Shown here one piece after another: positions 33,576 through 41,717 of a stretch of DNA of 64,000 nucleotides. The notes beneath the pieces are model-generated. The model saw only the letters and a list, made by a program, of their open reading frames with translations. It was not told where the DNA came from and did no database searches. Position 1 is the first letter of the stretch, and each line of letters starts with the position of its first letter. The stretch is from the NCBI RefSeq assembly GCF_024707485.1, contig NZ_CP102602.1, positions 1,240,001 to 1,304,000 on the forward strand, written 5' to 3'. Source of the stretch: Thermococcus thermotolerans. Lineage in GTDB: Archaea; Methanobacteriota_B; Thermococci; Thermococcales; Thermococcaceae. A program made the position numbers and the translations under genes.

Positions 33576-34233
33576 CACCTATAACGGATAACAAATTTTT
33601 CACTTCCTCCTTCGAGTCATACCTGAGTTGATAAACTCCGCGCTCGGTAACGATGAAGAGAGTGTTCATAATCATTGGACCTCCTTCCCGGACGAAAACT
33701 GCCATTATAACTCCAGCTACCAAGATAGGAACTACAAAAGATGTTTTTATAATAGAGGCAAGGAGCGAGAAAACGATTGTTATAAGAACAATAATCAAAG
33801 CCGCCCTTTTTCTTTCGGAGATGGTATAAGTTACGAGTTCAACGCTCCCAAAAAACATCCACCCAAGACCCACCCACCTGTACTGGGCTGTGAAGAATAT
33901 TCCCACCCCACCGATAAACATGCCGAGGGGGACAAGAAGGATCTCGGGCGTGTATCTAGCGAGGATGAGATATCTGCTAGATGAAGCATCGATAACATCT
34001 AAGATCTCACTGAATGATATATCAACATGACGCTTGAGTAATAATCCCCATTCCAGGGTTATTTTTCTCCCTTTGACCCTAACGGCGCGCCCATGGAAGA
34101 AAACTGGCGTTACCATGAGAAGAATGAAGAAAGCCATGATTAACAGGGTATTTTCAAGGGCAACTCCCGCGGTAAAAACCACCAGCTCGAGAAATAGGAG
34201 TATATTATATTCTCTCGCATTTCCTGTTCTCAT
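33559..34233 (-). CDS. Membrane protein with PH/YdbT-like strands
   Basis: 224 residues. Two N-terminal helices (residues about 10-45), then a strand-rich segment (RAVRVKGRKITLEWGLLLKRHVDISFSEILDVID) like bacterial PH domains. Four more helices and a C-terminal strand region (TLFIVTERGVYQLRYDSKEEVKNLL) follow. The ribosome site is GGTGAG. The promoter contains a 9-bp inverted repeat between TATA box and start (34243-34266), so it is probably repressed by a dedicated regulator. Function unknown. Confidence 0.7.
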   Translation of the reverse strand: MRTGNAREYNILLFLELVVFTAGVALENTLLIMAFFILLMVTPVFFHGRAVRVKGRKITLEWGLLLKRHVDISFSEILDVIDASSSRYLILARYTPEILLVPLGMFIGGVGIFFTAQYRWVGLGWMFFGSVELVTYTISERKRAALIIVLITIVFSLLASIIKTSFVVPILVAGVIMAVFVREGGPMIMNTLFIVTERGVYQLRYDSKEEVKNLLSVIGDEGED

Positions 34234-34242
34234 GTTCTCACC

Positions 34243-34276
34243 TTGTCAACTCATGTAAGTTGACAAAATATTTAAA
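34243..34276 (-). promoter_or_regulatory. TATA box with palindromic operator candidate
   Basis: On the minus strand TTTAAATA (34269-34276) is followed three bases later by TTGTCAACT-N6-AGTTGACAA (arms 34258-34266 and 34243-34251). The palindrome covers the expected transcription start, just before the GGTGAG site. This is the classic place for an archaeal repressor that blocks polymerase or TFB. Confidence 0.7.
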
Positions 34277-34326
34277 CCTTTCGATGGATTTAAATAATTT
34301 CACACATTCTCCCTCGTGGTGATGAC

Positions 34327-35127
34327 ATGTCCCTAGAGGAGCTCTACCGCTACATCAACTGGAGGATGGATCCAGGGGATGAAAGGGCAAGGGAGAGATT
34401 CAGGAAGATAGAGGAGCTCTTCAGGAGCATTTCGGATGAACTGCCGTCAAAGGGTCGAGTTCTGGACATATGCGCCGGGACGGGTATAGCGGGCGTTGCC
34501 ATCGCAAAGGTGACCGGGGCCAGACTCCTAACGCTCCTCGATGCGAGGAAGGACGACCTTGAGCTGGCGAGAGAATGGGTTAGGCTGGCCGGAATAAGTC
34601 CCGAACTGAGGATGGTTCAAGGAGATGCCCGGGGGGTTGCAAAGCTGGTGGACGAGCACGACGTTGCCGTGCTGTGGGGATTCACCATGCCGCACTTTGA
34701 CCCCTTCGATGCAGTCAAGCTGTTCGCGGGGGTTGCCCTATCGCTCAGTGATGATGGCGTTTTCCTGATAGAGGACATGGACAGGGTTTACTGGGTAATG
34801 TACCGTGCAGGGTACAAAAAGTTCCTGGTGGAGGGCAGAAAAGAGGGCCATACCATAGCCTCAATGCACGAGGGTTACAACTTCGTTAGGGGGACGTTCA
34901 AAAGGGGCTACTACATCCTTCCGGGATTCAAGAAGATAAGCGACGTTGACTTCCACTACTGGGACATCTCAACCCAGCTCGCAATCGGAAGGGTCTTCTT
35001 CAGAGAGGCCCGGCTCATACCCGGAGAAAGCAGGGGCGTTAAAAACGTCTGGGGTCTGCTGTACTTCAAAAAGCCAAGAAAGGACGTCGCAGAACTTGTG
35101 CTTAGAGATTTCAGCCGTCCGCTCTAA
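34327..35127 (+). CDS. Class I SAM-dependent methyltransferase
   Basis: 266 residues. SAM motif I VLDICAGTGIAGVAIAKVTGARLLTLLDARKDDLELA (about 40-77), then MVQGDARGV and VAVLWGFTMPHFDPFDAVKLF. The C-terminal part (MHEGYNFVRGTFKRGYYILPGFKKISDVDFHYWD) is specific and not assigned; substrate unknown. ATG follows GGTGATGA; a TATA box ATTTAAATAA lies at 34288-34297. Confidence 0.85.
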   Translation: MSLEELYRYINWRMDPGDERARERFRKIEELFRSISDELPSKGRVLDICAGTGIAGVAIAKVTGARLLTLLDARKDDLELAREWVRLAGISPELRMVQGDARGVAKLVDEHDVAVLWGFTMPHFDPFDAVKLFAGVALSLSDDGVFLIEDMDRVYWVMYRAGYKKFLVEGRKEGHTIASMHEGYNFVRGTFKRGYYILPGFKKISDVDFHYWDISTQLAIGRVFFREARLIPGESRGVKNVWGLLYFKKPRKDVAELVLRDFSRPL

Positions 35128-35500
35128 ACCTCATCTCTATTTCCTGGCTAACGTTGCCGTTTTTGATAACGAGGTAGTAGTTTCCGTCGGAGAGGTTGAA
35201 ATCAAGGTTCACCTCAGTGACGTTTTCCCAGCTGAGAACGACGTTATCTCCGTCAACGTCCTCAAAGTAGCCAGACTTTGAGACAACCACATAGGCTGAA
35301 AACGGGTTCTGGGCTATTATCTGGCCGCGTATATGTGAATTCGCCGGAAGAAGCTCGGCCTGGACGTTGTGGGGCCCGAAGATGCCCTTCTGGTACGAAT
35401 AGTCTGCCGGGAACATCTCGGCATTGACCACTAGTCCAATCACTAGGGCAACCGCAACGGGCACAACCAAAAGGATGTACTTCCTTTTTCTCGCCATCAT
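35111..35500 (-). CDS. Secreted or membrane-anchored hypothetical protein
   Basis: 129 residues. An N-terminal helix (KYILLVVPVAVALVIGLVV) is followed by a beta-sandwich-like extracellular domain with SHIRGQIIAQNPFSAYVVVSKSGYFEDVDGDNVVLSWENVTEVNLDFNLSDGNYYLVIKNG. It resembles small emp24/COG-type jelly-roll domains but is not firmly assigned. It overlaps the methyltransferase end convergently by 17 bases. TTTTAAG near 35520 suggests a leaderless start. Confidence 0.65.
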   Translation of the reverse strand: MMARKRKYILLVVPVAVALVIGLVVNAEMFPADYSYQKGIFGPHNVQAELLPANSHIRGQIIAQNPFSAYVVVSKSGYFEDVDGDNVVLSWENVTEVNLDFNLSDGNYYLVIKNGNVSQEIEMRFRADG

Positions 35501-35739
35501 CTAGCGTCTACTGCCCTAGTTCTTAAAATACTTTCGGAAGAGAACACAGAACCGGGAACAGAGCCCTTTGGGGGGAGTTTTATGTAGATTTTCCAACGGG
35601 CAGTGCATTCCATTGGATGTTATTGGATACTGTCCTTCAAATATTGGTGACATTACAACACGGTTGGTAATGGCCCAGGATTGGAGCAAAAAATATACAA
35701 ACACTCTAAAATACAAAGAAATGGATAGGATGGATATTA

Positions 35740-36534
35740 TCACAGCGAGTAGAACTCAGGTCGTCTGTCCCTGAAGACATCGTTTATGTCATTGAGCCGC
35801 TTGTCCCTTGCGAGCGAGAGGTCGACCTCGACAACGGCGACCTCTTCTTTATCCTCGCTGCCCATCGCGAGAACCTCTGCCTTTGGAGATGCTATGGTGC
35901 TCCTGCCTATGAAGCGCAAGCCCCTTTCCTCACCGATTCTATTGGCGGTGATGGTGTAAACACTGTTCTCTAAAGCCCGAATCGGCATCGCCCTCGGGGC
36001 GTAGAGCATGACGAGGTTGCTGGGGTGGGCTATGATGTCGGCCCCTTTGAGGGCGAGGGTTCTAGCGGATTCCGGGAAGAACCAGTCAAAGCATATCATC
36101 ACCCCAACTTTGGCTATGCCGATGTTGAAGACGTGGAAGCCGAGGTTGCCCGGCTCGAAGAAGAGCTTCTCGCGGTAGAACAGGTGAACCTTGCGGTACT
36201 TCCCTATGTAGCCGCTGCCTATCGGGCCCGTCATCACGGCGGAGTTATAGAGCCTGCCCTTCTCATCCTTTTCAGCAGTTCCGGCCACGATGAAGACCCC
36301 CAGCTCGTTCGAAAGCTCCATGAGGAAACGGGTCGTCGGGCCGTCCGGAATCTGGCCTGCAACTTCTTCAACCTCGCTCCTGCTCTCGAAGTTGTAGCCG
36401 GTATCAAAGAGCTCCGGTAAAACCACGAGTTTGGCTCCCTTATCTACAGCCTCACGAACCATCTCCTCGGCCTTGGAGTAGTTCACATCGGGCTCAAGGA
36501 GGGCCGGCTCCATCTGGACGTATGCCACTTTCAT
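35740..36534 (-). CDS. Carbon-nitrogen hydrolase (nitrilase superfamily)
   Basis: 264 residues, homologous in length and motifs to the Pyrococcus nitrilase-like amidase PH0642/PaNit. The catalytic triad is seen as Glu41 (VLPELFDTG), Lys115 (GKYRKVHLF) and Cys148 (MICFDWFFPE). It hydrolyses an amide or nitrile of a small molecule; the true substrate is unclear. ATG 36534 follows GGTGG; the upstream in-frame ATG at 36594 is rejected because the family starts at MKVAYVQ. Confidence 0.92.
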   Translation of the reverse strand: MKVAYVQMEPALLEPDVNYSKAEEMVREAVDKGAKLVVLPELFDTGYNFESRSEVEEVAGQIPDGPTTRFLMELSNELGVFIVAGTAEKDEKGRLYNSAVMTGPIGSGYIGKYRKVHLFYREKLFFEPGNLGFHVFNIGIAKVGVMICFDWFFPESARTLALKGADIIAHPSNLVMLYAPRAMPIRALENSVYTITANRIGEERGLRFIGRSTIASPKAEVLAMGSEDKEEVAVVEVDLSLARDKRLNDINDVFRDRRPEFYSL

Positions 36535-36739
36535 GCTACCACCGTTCAAAGTTGCCTCCAGAATAGATAAGATTAGCGGAAGTGTGTCTCGCATTTATCT
36601 GGGTCTTTATGAAGGATTTACCCAGAATCCTGTATCCAACATTGAATTGCAATATCAACAGTAACGCATTCATACAAAAATCCGATTTACAACACAAGAT
36701 ACGGATAAAAAGCCGTTAAAATTTTGGAAATTTTTGAGG

Positions 36740-36828
36740 GTGAGAAGCCGCTGTCTTCAGAGGTTTGTGCCCCACTGGGGCGTTGATACACCGTTTCGAC
36801 GGTTCAAAGGTAACCGACACTCTCTCAC
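36740..36828 (+). ncRNA. Candidate structured RNA upstream of L41e
   Basis: Within a 356-base gap, an outer helix GTGAGA/TCTCAC (36740-36745 with 36823-36828) encloses two compact hairpins: GCCCC-ACT-GGGGC (36769-36781) and ACCGT-TTCG-ACGGT (36790-36803, a UUCG-type tetraloop). An AT-rich box (GTTAAAATTTT, 36714-36724) lies about 20 bases before. The G+C rises sharply against the AT-rich flank, as for archaeal ncRNAs. Identity unknown; it may also act as a cis leader of L41e. Confidence 0.5.
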
Positions 36829-36834
36829 GGAAAA

Positions 36835-36845
36835 GCTTAAAAAGG
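36835..36845 (+). promoter_or_regulatory. TATA box of L41e
   Basis: GCTTAAAAAGG lies about 50 bases before the L41e ATG, giving a leader of roughly 25-30 nt that contains GGGGTGATG. Confidence 0.55.
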
Positions 36846-36890
36846 AACCGCTGGAGCTAAGGCTGGAGAGAAAAGTCAGGGGTGATGATC

Positions 36891-37004
36891 ATGAAGAGGC
36901 GCCCAAGGAAGTGGAAGAAGAAGGGAAGAATGAGGTGGAAGTGGATCAAGAAGAGGATTAGGCGCTTGAAGAGGCAGCGCAGGAAGGAGCGCGGGCTGAT
37001 CTGA
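36891..37004 (+). CDS. rpl41e: 50S ribosomal protein L41e
   Basis: The 37-residue protein is almost entirely Arg/Lys/Trp: it starts [18 protein letters not shown] and ends RRKERGLI. The composition and length are diagnostic of eL41, which bridges the two ribosomal subunits. ATG follows GGGGTGATG. It is too short for normal ORF cut-offs. A phosphoesterase gene follows 34 bases downstream. Confidence 0.95.
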
Positions 37005-37038
37005 TGCTCCTCTTCTTATCCTTTTGCCCGGTGGTTCC

Positions 37039-37686
37039 ATGTACTCTTTTGAAACCTTCGAGCGGCTCTCAATGGAGATTGAAACTTCCCGGGGAAGGAC
37101 TCTTCTAATAGCGGACCCCCACATCGGCTTTGAGCTCTCCAGAGGATTGAGGGTACGGACTCACTTCGAGGAGAGGCTCGCGGAGTTCATAGCCGAAAAA
37201 GACCCAGACCTGCTGATACTCCTCGGTGACATCAAGGAGCCGATAGGGCTGAGCTTCATGATGAAGCGCCTCCTTATGGGCTTCTTCTCAGACCTTCGGG
37301 GAACACCCACCATAATCACCAAGGGAAACCACGATGGCAGGATAGAGGAGGTAACCGAAAAGTTTCCCAACGTTGATGTCGCTGAGCACGCGCTTATAGA
37401 CGGGTTCCTCTTCCTCCACGGGCATAGGAACCTGCCAGAGATCGAGTTTTCTGAAGGCTACCTGGGGCACATACACCCCGCGTATACGTTCAAGAGGGGT
37501 GGGACATCCAGGAAAATGAAAGTCTTCTTCCGCGTGGGCAGGTTTCTCATCCTCCCCACGATCAACCCCTTCATCGAGGGCTTCGACGTGAGGCAGGGTA
37601 TAAAGATGGTGCCCTTCCTGAAGGATTTTAGGGAGGGAGAAGCTTTCCTGCCGGAGGGAATTTACTTGGGGCGTATTTCACTCTAG
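37039..37686 (+). CDS. Metallophosphoesterase, SbcD/Mre11-related archaeal type
   Basis: 215 residues with the metal-binding motifs in order: LIADPHIGFE (Asp, His), LLGDIKEP (Gly-Asp), TKGNHDGR (Asn-His-Asp), LFLHGHR and YLGHIHP (His residues). These match the small archaeal phosphoesterase family related to SbcD but lacking its capping domain. Substrate unknown. ATG 37039 follows GGTGG. Confidence 0.88.
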   Translation: MYSFETFERLSMEIETSRGRTLLIADPHIGFELSRGLRVRTHFEERLAEFIAEKDPDLLILLGDIKEPIGLSFMMKRLLMGFFSDLRGTPTIITKGNHDGRIEEVTEKFPNVDVAEHALIDGFLFLHGHRNLPEIEFSEGYLGHIHPAYTFKRGGTSRKMKVFFRVGRFLILPTINPFIEGFDVRQGIKMVPFLKDFREGEAFLPEGIYLGRISL

Positions 37687-37789
37687 GGCAATAGAGAGTC
37701 TTTATAACATTCACGGACGGGCAAAGTTTATTAAGGTTATGAAGATAATACTTCATAGGTGGGATAAAAGTATATCAGGTGACCCGAAG

Positions 37790-38131
37790 ATGAGCGACGT
37801 CTACGAGAGGCTTGAGGCACTGCTTCGCTCACTCGGTGTTAAGAAGACGGAGCTGAGGATATACCGTCTCCTGCTCGAAAAGAGTGAACCCATGAGGATA
37901 ACCGAGATACAGAGGGAACTAGGCATCAGCGAGCGCTCGGTTAGGGAGCACGTGCTCAGCCTCTACCGCAAGGGGATACTCAGGAGAAAGCTCATTGAAC
38001 AGGGCTGGCTGGGCTACGTTTACACAGCCGTCTCACCGAGCGAGGTTCTTGAACACATCAAGGAAAGCCTGATAAAGAGGATAAACGAAATCGAAAAGGA
38101 GCTCAAAAGCACATCCAGGCAGAGAAACTAG
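37790..38131 (+). CDS. Winged-helix transcriptional regulator (TrmB/ArsR-like)
   Basis: 113 residues. The winged helix (VKKTELRIYRLLLEKSEPMRITEIQRELGISERSVREHVLSLYRKGILRRKL) is followed by a strand (GYVYTAVSPSEVLEHIK) and a C-terminal dimer helix. ATG 37790 follows AGGTGA; the ORF could extend to 37739 without a ribosome site. Its stop overlaps the convergent peptidase gene by four bases. Confidence 0.82.
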   Translation: MSDVYERLEALLRSLGVKKTELRIYRLLLEKSEPMRITEIQRELGISERSVREHVLSLYRKGILRRKLIEQGWLGYVYTAVSPSEVLEHIKESLIKRINEIEKELKSTSRQRN

Positions 38132-39816
38132 AGCCTCTCTATAACCCCTATCTCCTCCAGCAGGGCCAGGAGTCTTTCGAGCTTTTCTTCTTCAACCTCC
38201 CCGAACTCTTCCCTTAGAGCGTGCATTGCTTCTTCCTTCGGAAGGAGCTCGCCGAGCATCAGGAGCTCGTGGAGGTGCACGAGCATCTTCCTGTCCCGGG
38301 TAAGCTCCTTAAACTCCTCGTAGGCATTCTCATTAACGTCCTTTATGAGCTCACCCGAGACCCTGCCCTTCCGCACCCACCGCATCCACGGCTTTCTCTC
38401 AAAGGGGTGACCGCTCTCGATGCCAAGGAACCTGGAATCTCTGGCCAGGCCCATCATCACCAGCTTTTCTGCGTTTTCCGTGTCCCTCTCCATGGAAAGT
38501 TCGCCGAGGTACTTCATGGCGTAGCCGCGTGCAAAGCGCCCGAGTTCATCCCCAGTTGCCTTGGCAAGGGCCAGGGCGGTGGCCAGAACTGCTTTACCGA
38601 TGATCTCTATGCTGGTCTTGCTCACCTTTTCAACGGTGTCCTCGCTGGAGTGGTAGAAGCGGTCGGGCCACGTTATCGGCATCACCGACGGAATTCCAAA
38701 GAAGTTGAAGACATCGTGGTCGCTGCCCATCTCGTAGGGATAGCTCTTGAGCTTTATCTGGGGGAGAGGGCTTCCCGAGAAGCTCTTCCCAGCCCCGTTA
38801 GCCAGCTCCAGGAAGTACTCAAGAACCCCAGAAACAATGGAGAAGCGAGAAATCGGAGTCCTCACGAGCATTATCGTTGAGCCGGCCCGATCCTCACTCC
38901 CTGCCACCATATCGAGGTTTATGACGGCGTAGTACTTCTCAAGCTCGGCGTATTTCTCCACGAAGGCCTGCGTGCCGTAGTACTCCGGGATCCAGAGGAA
39001 GGCAAAGCCGAAGCGGAAGGAGTCGTCGTAGAGCCGGCTGAGAACCCTCGCCAGCTCTATGAGCATCGCGCTTCCGCTAGCGTTGTCGTTGGCGCCGGGC
39101 TTCGGATGGCAGATGTGGGCGGTGAAGAGGATGAACGGCTCCTTCCCGATCTCGGCATAGAGGATCGGCAGAACCTGGCGCTCGTTTATCTGGGCTTCAA
39201 CCTCGATCCTGGCCTCAACCCTCTCCCCGGCGTTGAGCTTTCCTATTATGCCTCTGGCCAGACTTTCGGGAATGGCAACGGCGGGAATTTTCGCCCACTC
39301 AAGGTCGTCCGCGCTCAGAAACAGGCCGATGTAGGGTATAGCCCCCCCGGTTCCTTCGCGGTAAGCGATGAAGCCCACAGCTCCGGCCTCGTTGGCCTTC
39401 CTGTAGGCGTCGCGCCACTCCTTCCCAACCAGGACTATCTTTCCTCCGGCGTTCTTCCAGTCCTCCTCGCGGACTATGTGAACCACTTCGCCCTCGGCCT
39501 TTCCGCTTGGTGAGTGTGCCATGACGACGAGGGGACTTTGAGAGGTCGTCAGGGTTTTATCCAGAACCTCGACCTTTCCGTGCACCAGATCCCAGGCTAT
39601 GGGCGACTTGAGGGTCAGGAACCAGCTTTTGCCGTCGTAGAACTCCTCGTAAAGCTCCGCGTTGATCCCCCATACCCTGAGCTCCTCCCTGATGAAGCGA
39701 ACAGCCTCGGGGAGCTCTTTTGAGCCCTGTATCCTGTGGAACTGGCTTATCTCGGCTATGTAGTGGAGAACATTTGAGGAATCAAAAACCTCTGCTTCTT
39801 TTAAAAAGCGCTTCAT
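38128..39816 (-). CDS. M28-family aminopeptidase with PA insert
   Basis: 562 residues. A PA-type insert (about 110-200; GKIVLVGKEWRDAYRKANEAGAVGFI) precedes the di-zinc peptidase core: TAHICHPKPGANDNASGSAMLIEL (His, Asp), WIPEYYGTQAF (Glu), INLDMVAG (Asp) and YEMGSDHDVFN (His). The C-terminus adds a helical domain of about 130 residues. There is no signal peptide, so it should act in the cytosol on oligopeptides. ATG 39816 follows GGGGAT. Confidence 0.88.
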   Translation of the reverse strand: MKRFLKEAEVFDSSNVLHYIAEISQFHRIQGSKELPEAVRFIREELRVWGINAELYEEFYDGKSWFLTLKSPIAWDLVHGKVEVLDKTLTTSQSPLVVMAHSPSGKAEGEVVHIVREEDWKNAGGKIVLVGKEWRDAYRKANEAGAVGFIAYREGTGGAIPYIGLFLSADDLEWAKIPAVAIPESLARGIIGKLNAGERVEARIEVEAQINERQVLPILYAEIGKEPFILFTAHICHPKPGANDNASGSAMLIELARVLSRLYDDSFRFGFAFLWIPEYYGTQAFVEKYAELEKYYAVINLDMVAGSEDRAGSTIMLVRTPISRFSIVSGVLEYFLELANGAGKSFSGSPLPQIKLKSYPYEMGSDHDVFNFFGIPSVMPITWPDRFYHSSEDTVEKVSKTSIEIIGKAVLATALALAKATGDELGRFARGYAMKYLGELSMERDTENAEKLVMMGLARDSRFLGIESGHPFERKPWMRWVRKGRVSGELIKDVNENAYEEFKELTRDRKMLVHLHELLMLGELLPKEEAMHALREEFGEVEEEKLERLLALLEEIGVIERL

Positions 39817-39877
39817 GGTTATCCCCAAGGATAATCTTCCACAGAATATTTAAGGTGCTCGCATAGAAGAGAAGAGC

Positions 39878-40282
39878 TCAGTGCCCTATACGGAGCATCC
39901 TTGGAGGCTTCAGGTGCTTCATGGTATCCAGAAGGTCGGGAGGGAGAAAAAGCCGGGTGGTTTCAAGGAAGCGTGCAAACTCCGCCTCCACTCCCCCTTC
40001 CTCTTCGCCTTCAGGAAGAGCCGTCTTCGGTCCCGGGCGCTCCTCACCTGCGCCCTCCTTTCCAAGCCCCTTTCTTATCTCCTCCTCCCTCTTCTTCGCC
40101 CCCTCCAGTTTTCCACGGTTGTAGGCATTCTTTACGAGCTCGTAGACGCCGAGCTCCTGTGCTCTCGCGTAGAGCCTCTCCCTGCGCTCGCGAACCCACT
40201 CAGCCCATTCGCTGTGTCCTTTGTAGCCTACGAAGTAGCCGAACTCGTAGGCCTCCTGCATGAGCTTTTTCACTTCTTCCAT
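39878..40282 (-). CDS. KaiC-linked helical protein
   Basis: 134 residues, mainly charged helices: EEVKKLMQEAYEFGYFVGYKGHSEWAEWVRERRERLYARAQELGVYELVKNAYNRGKLEGAKKREEEI, then an acidic Pro/Gly linker and a short conserved end LPPDLLDTMKHLKPPRMLRIGH. It begins nine bases after the KaiC-like gene with GAGGTGGA, so it is probably its partner. Family not identified. Confidence 0.72.
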   Translation of the reverse strand: MEEVKKLMQEAYEFGYFVGYKGHSEWAEWVRERRERLYARAQELGVYELVKNAYNRGKLEGAKKREEEIRKGLGKEGAGEERPGPKTALPEGEEEGGVEAEFARFLETTRLFLPPDLLDTMKHLKPPRMLRIGH

Positions 40283-40291
40283 AGTTCCACC

Positions 40292-41005
40292 TCAGAACGG
40301 TGCCTCTGGATAGACCCTGAGCCCCTCTTCGGTGAAGCGAAGTTTCTTGAGGTTGCTGTCGTGGGCAACGCCATGCATCTTCAGAACCTGAAGGGCCCGC
40401 ACCATCTGGTAGTTCCTCATGAAGTGGTGGAGGACTATGACACCATCGGTGAGGTAGTAGTCCTCGGTGTAGGTCTCAGAACTCATCATCTCCGCCAGTA
40501 TAAGGCACGTAATCCCCATCCCGTGGAGCTTCCTTATGAACCTGCCCAGGGCCATCCTCTTGTGCTCGGGGTCAAGGACCGAATACTCCAGCGAGGTGAA
40601 CGAGTCTATGACGACCCTTTTAACGTCCTCCGTCTCAATAATGCGAAGGATTCTCTCAAATATCTCGCTCCATGTGAACCTTCTTCCAGCGCCAAAGATG
40701 CTCTCTCCCATGTCATAGAAGAGTATCCTCTTCGACTGGAGGTGGGTCAGGAGACCAAAGTTGTAGCGGAGCATGTCCTGTGTTATTATCTTCGGATGCT
40801 CCAGAAGGGATATAAAAAGCCCCTTCTCGTCTTTTTTAGCGCCCTCAATAAGAAACTGAATTCCAAAGGTCGTCTTCCCGCTCCCAGGGGGGCCGATTAT
40901 AAGGTAAACCCTGCCCGGGATGAATCCCCCACCGATGAGATTGTCAAGTCCCGGAACGCCAGTTGAAACCCGGTCGAGGCTCTTGAGGAGTTCTCCCACG
41001 TACAT
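40292..41005 (-). CDS. Single-domain KaiC-like ATPase
   Basis: 237 residues with VPGLDNLIGGGFIPGRVYLIIGPPGSGKTTFGIQFL (Walker A about 33-40), SLLEHP and KRVVIDSFTSLEYS (Walker B). The C-terminal strand region ends KLRFTEEGLRVYPEAPF. It belongs to the RadB/KaiC-like signalling ATPases. ATG 41005 follows GGGAGTGG. It is in operon with the helical protein downstream. Confidence 0.88.
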   Translation of the reverse strand: MYVGELLKSLDRVSTGVPGLDNLIGGGFIPGRVYLIIGPPGSGKTTFGIQFLIEGAKKDEKGLFISLLEHPKIITQDMLRYNFGLLTHLQSKRILFYDMGESIFGAGRRFTWSEIFERILRIIETEDVKRVVIDSFTSLEYSVLDPEHKRMALGRFIRKLHGMGITCLILAEMMSSETYTEDYYLTDGVIVLHHFMRNYQMVRALQVLKMHGVAHDSNLKKLRFTEEGLRVYPEAPF

Positions 41006-41252
41006 GACCACTCCCTCCGTACTACATAAACGCTCCAAGGGTATTTAAGGTTGAAGTGTCCATTGATGTCCACATGAACCTACGATGTGAAAAGCGGGTT
41101 GAAACGTGACGTAACCGAGTGACACACTGGATATCTCAACGTTACCTTTCAAAGAGCCATAGCCCGACGAAAAGAGGATATCATAACATCATGGAGCAAA
41201 CGGGCAGATAACGTCCCGAAGATTTATATGCCGGCCTGTGTTATTATCAACC

Positions 41253-41717
41253 ATGAGAACCGGAGCTTTCAAGGGAACCTTTGGGTTCCTCGCATCATGG
41301 CTCACTGCCGGCCTCTTTTTGCTGGAGGATTACTTCAACCCCTCCTGGTTCTTCAGGAAGCGCCTCTGTCTCGGGATTGCCGATCTCGAATGGAGCCTCC
41401 GGTGCCACAATTTCTTTGAGCTGCTTTTCCTTGTGCTCCCAATTGTCGTCGTGGCCCTGGTCACATGGCTTTACAGGAAGTGGAGAAACGTCGATGGACT
41501 CTTACTCTTTGCCTCCACGGCCGCCCTGGGACTTCCAGGAACGCTGGCATTTTTCATCACTATAACAATAGCGATCTCCAAAAGGCTCCCCACCGGAATT
41601 GGGGAGGACTTCGTCCTCGCCGTGTTCTTCTTGTACTTCATGACGCTGATAGGGGTTGTCATAGGGGCGCTAGCCCCACGTCACGTGCCTGTTAACGAGG
41701 AAGCGCACGACGAATGA
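41253..41717 (+). CDS. Four-helix membrane protein of unknown function
   Basis: 154 residues. Hydrophobic segments lie at about 10-30, 55-78, 85-110 and 120-143; an outer loop has several Cys (KRLCLGIADLEWSLRCHNFF) that could form a disulfide. TTTATAT (41223-41229) lies 24 bases before ATG 41253 and no ribosome site is present, so the mRNA is leaderless. Its last 48 bases overlap the convergent mannosyltransferase gene. Confidence 0.68.
   Translation: MRTGAFKGTFGFLASWLTAGLFLLEDYFNPSWFFRKRLCLGIADLEWSLRCHNFFELLFLVLPIVVVALVTWLYRKWRNVDGLLLFASTAALGLPGTLAFFITITIAISKRLPTGIGEDFVLAVFFLYFMTLIGVVIGALAPRHVPVNEEAHDE

Noticed and set aside
35516-35743. Minus-strand ORF of 75 codons after the nitrilase-like gene
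   Set aside because: No ribosome site, no recognisable family, and AT-rich flanks; it could be a remnant but is not supported.
39881-40966. Plus-strand ORF of 361 codons opposite the second KaiC locus
   Set aside because: It is antisense to a clear KaiC ATPase and its partner and lacks a ribosome site.
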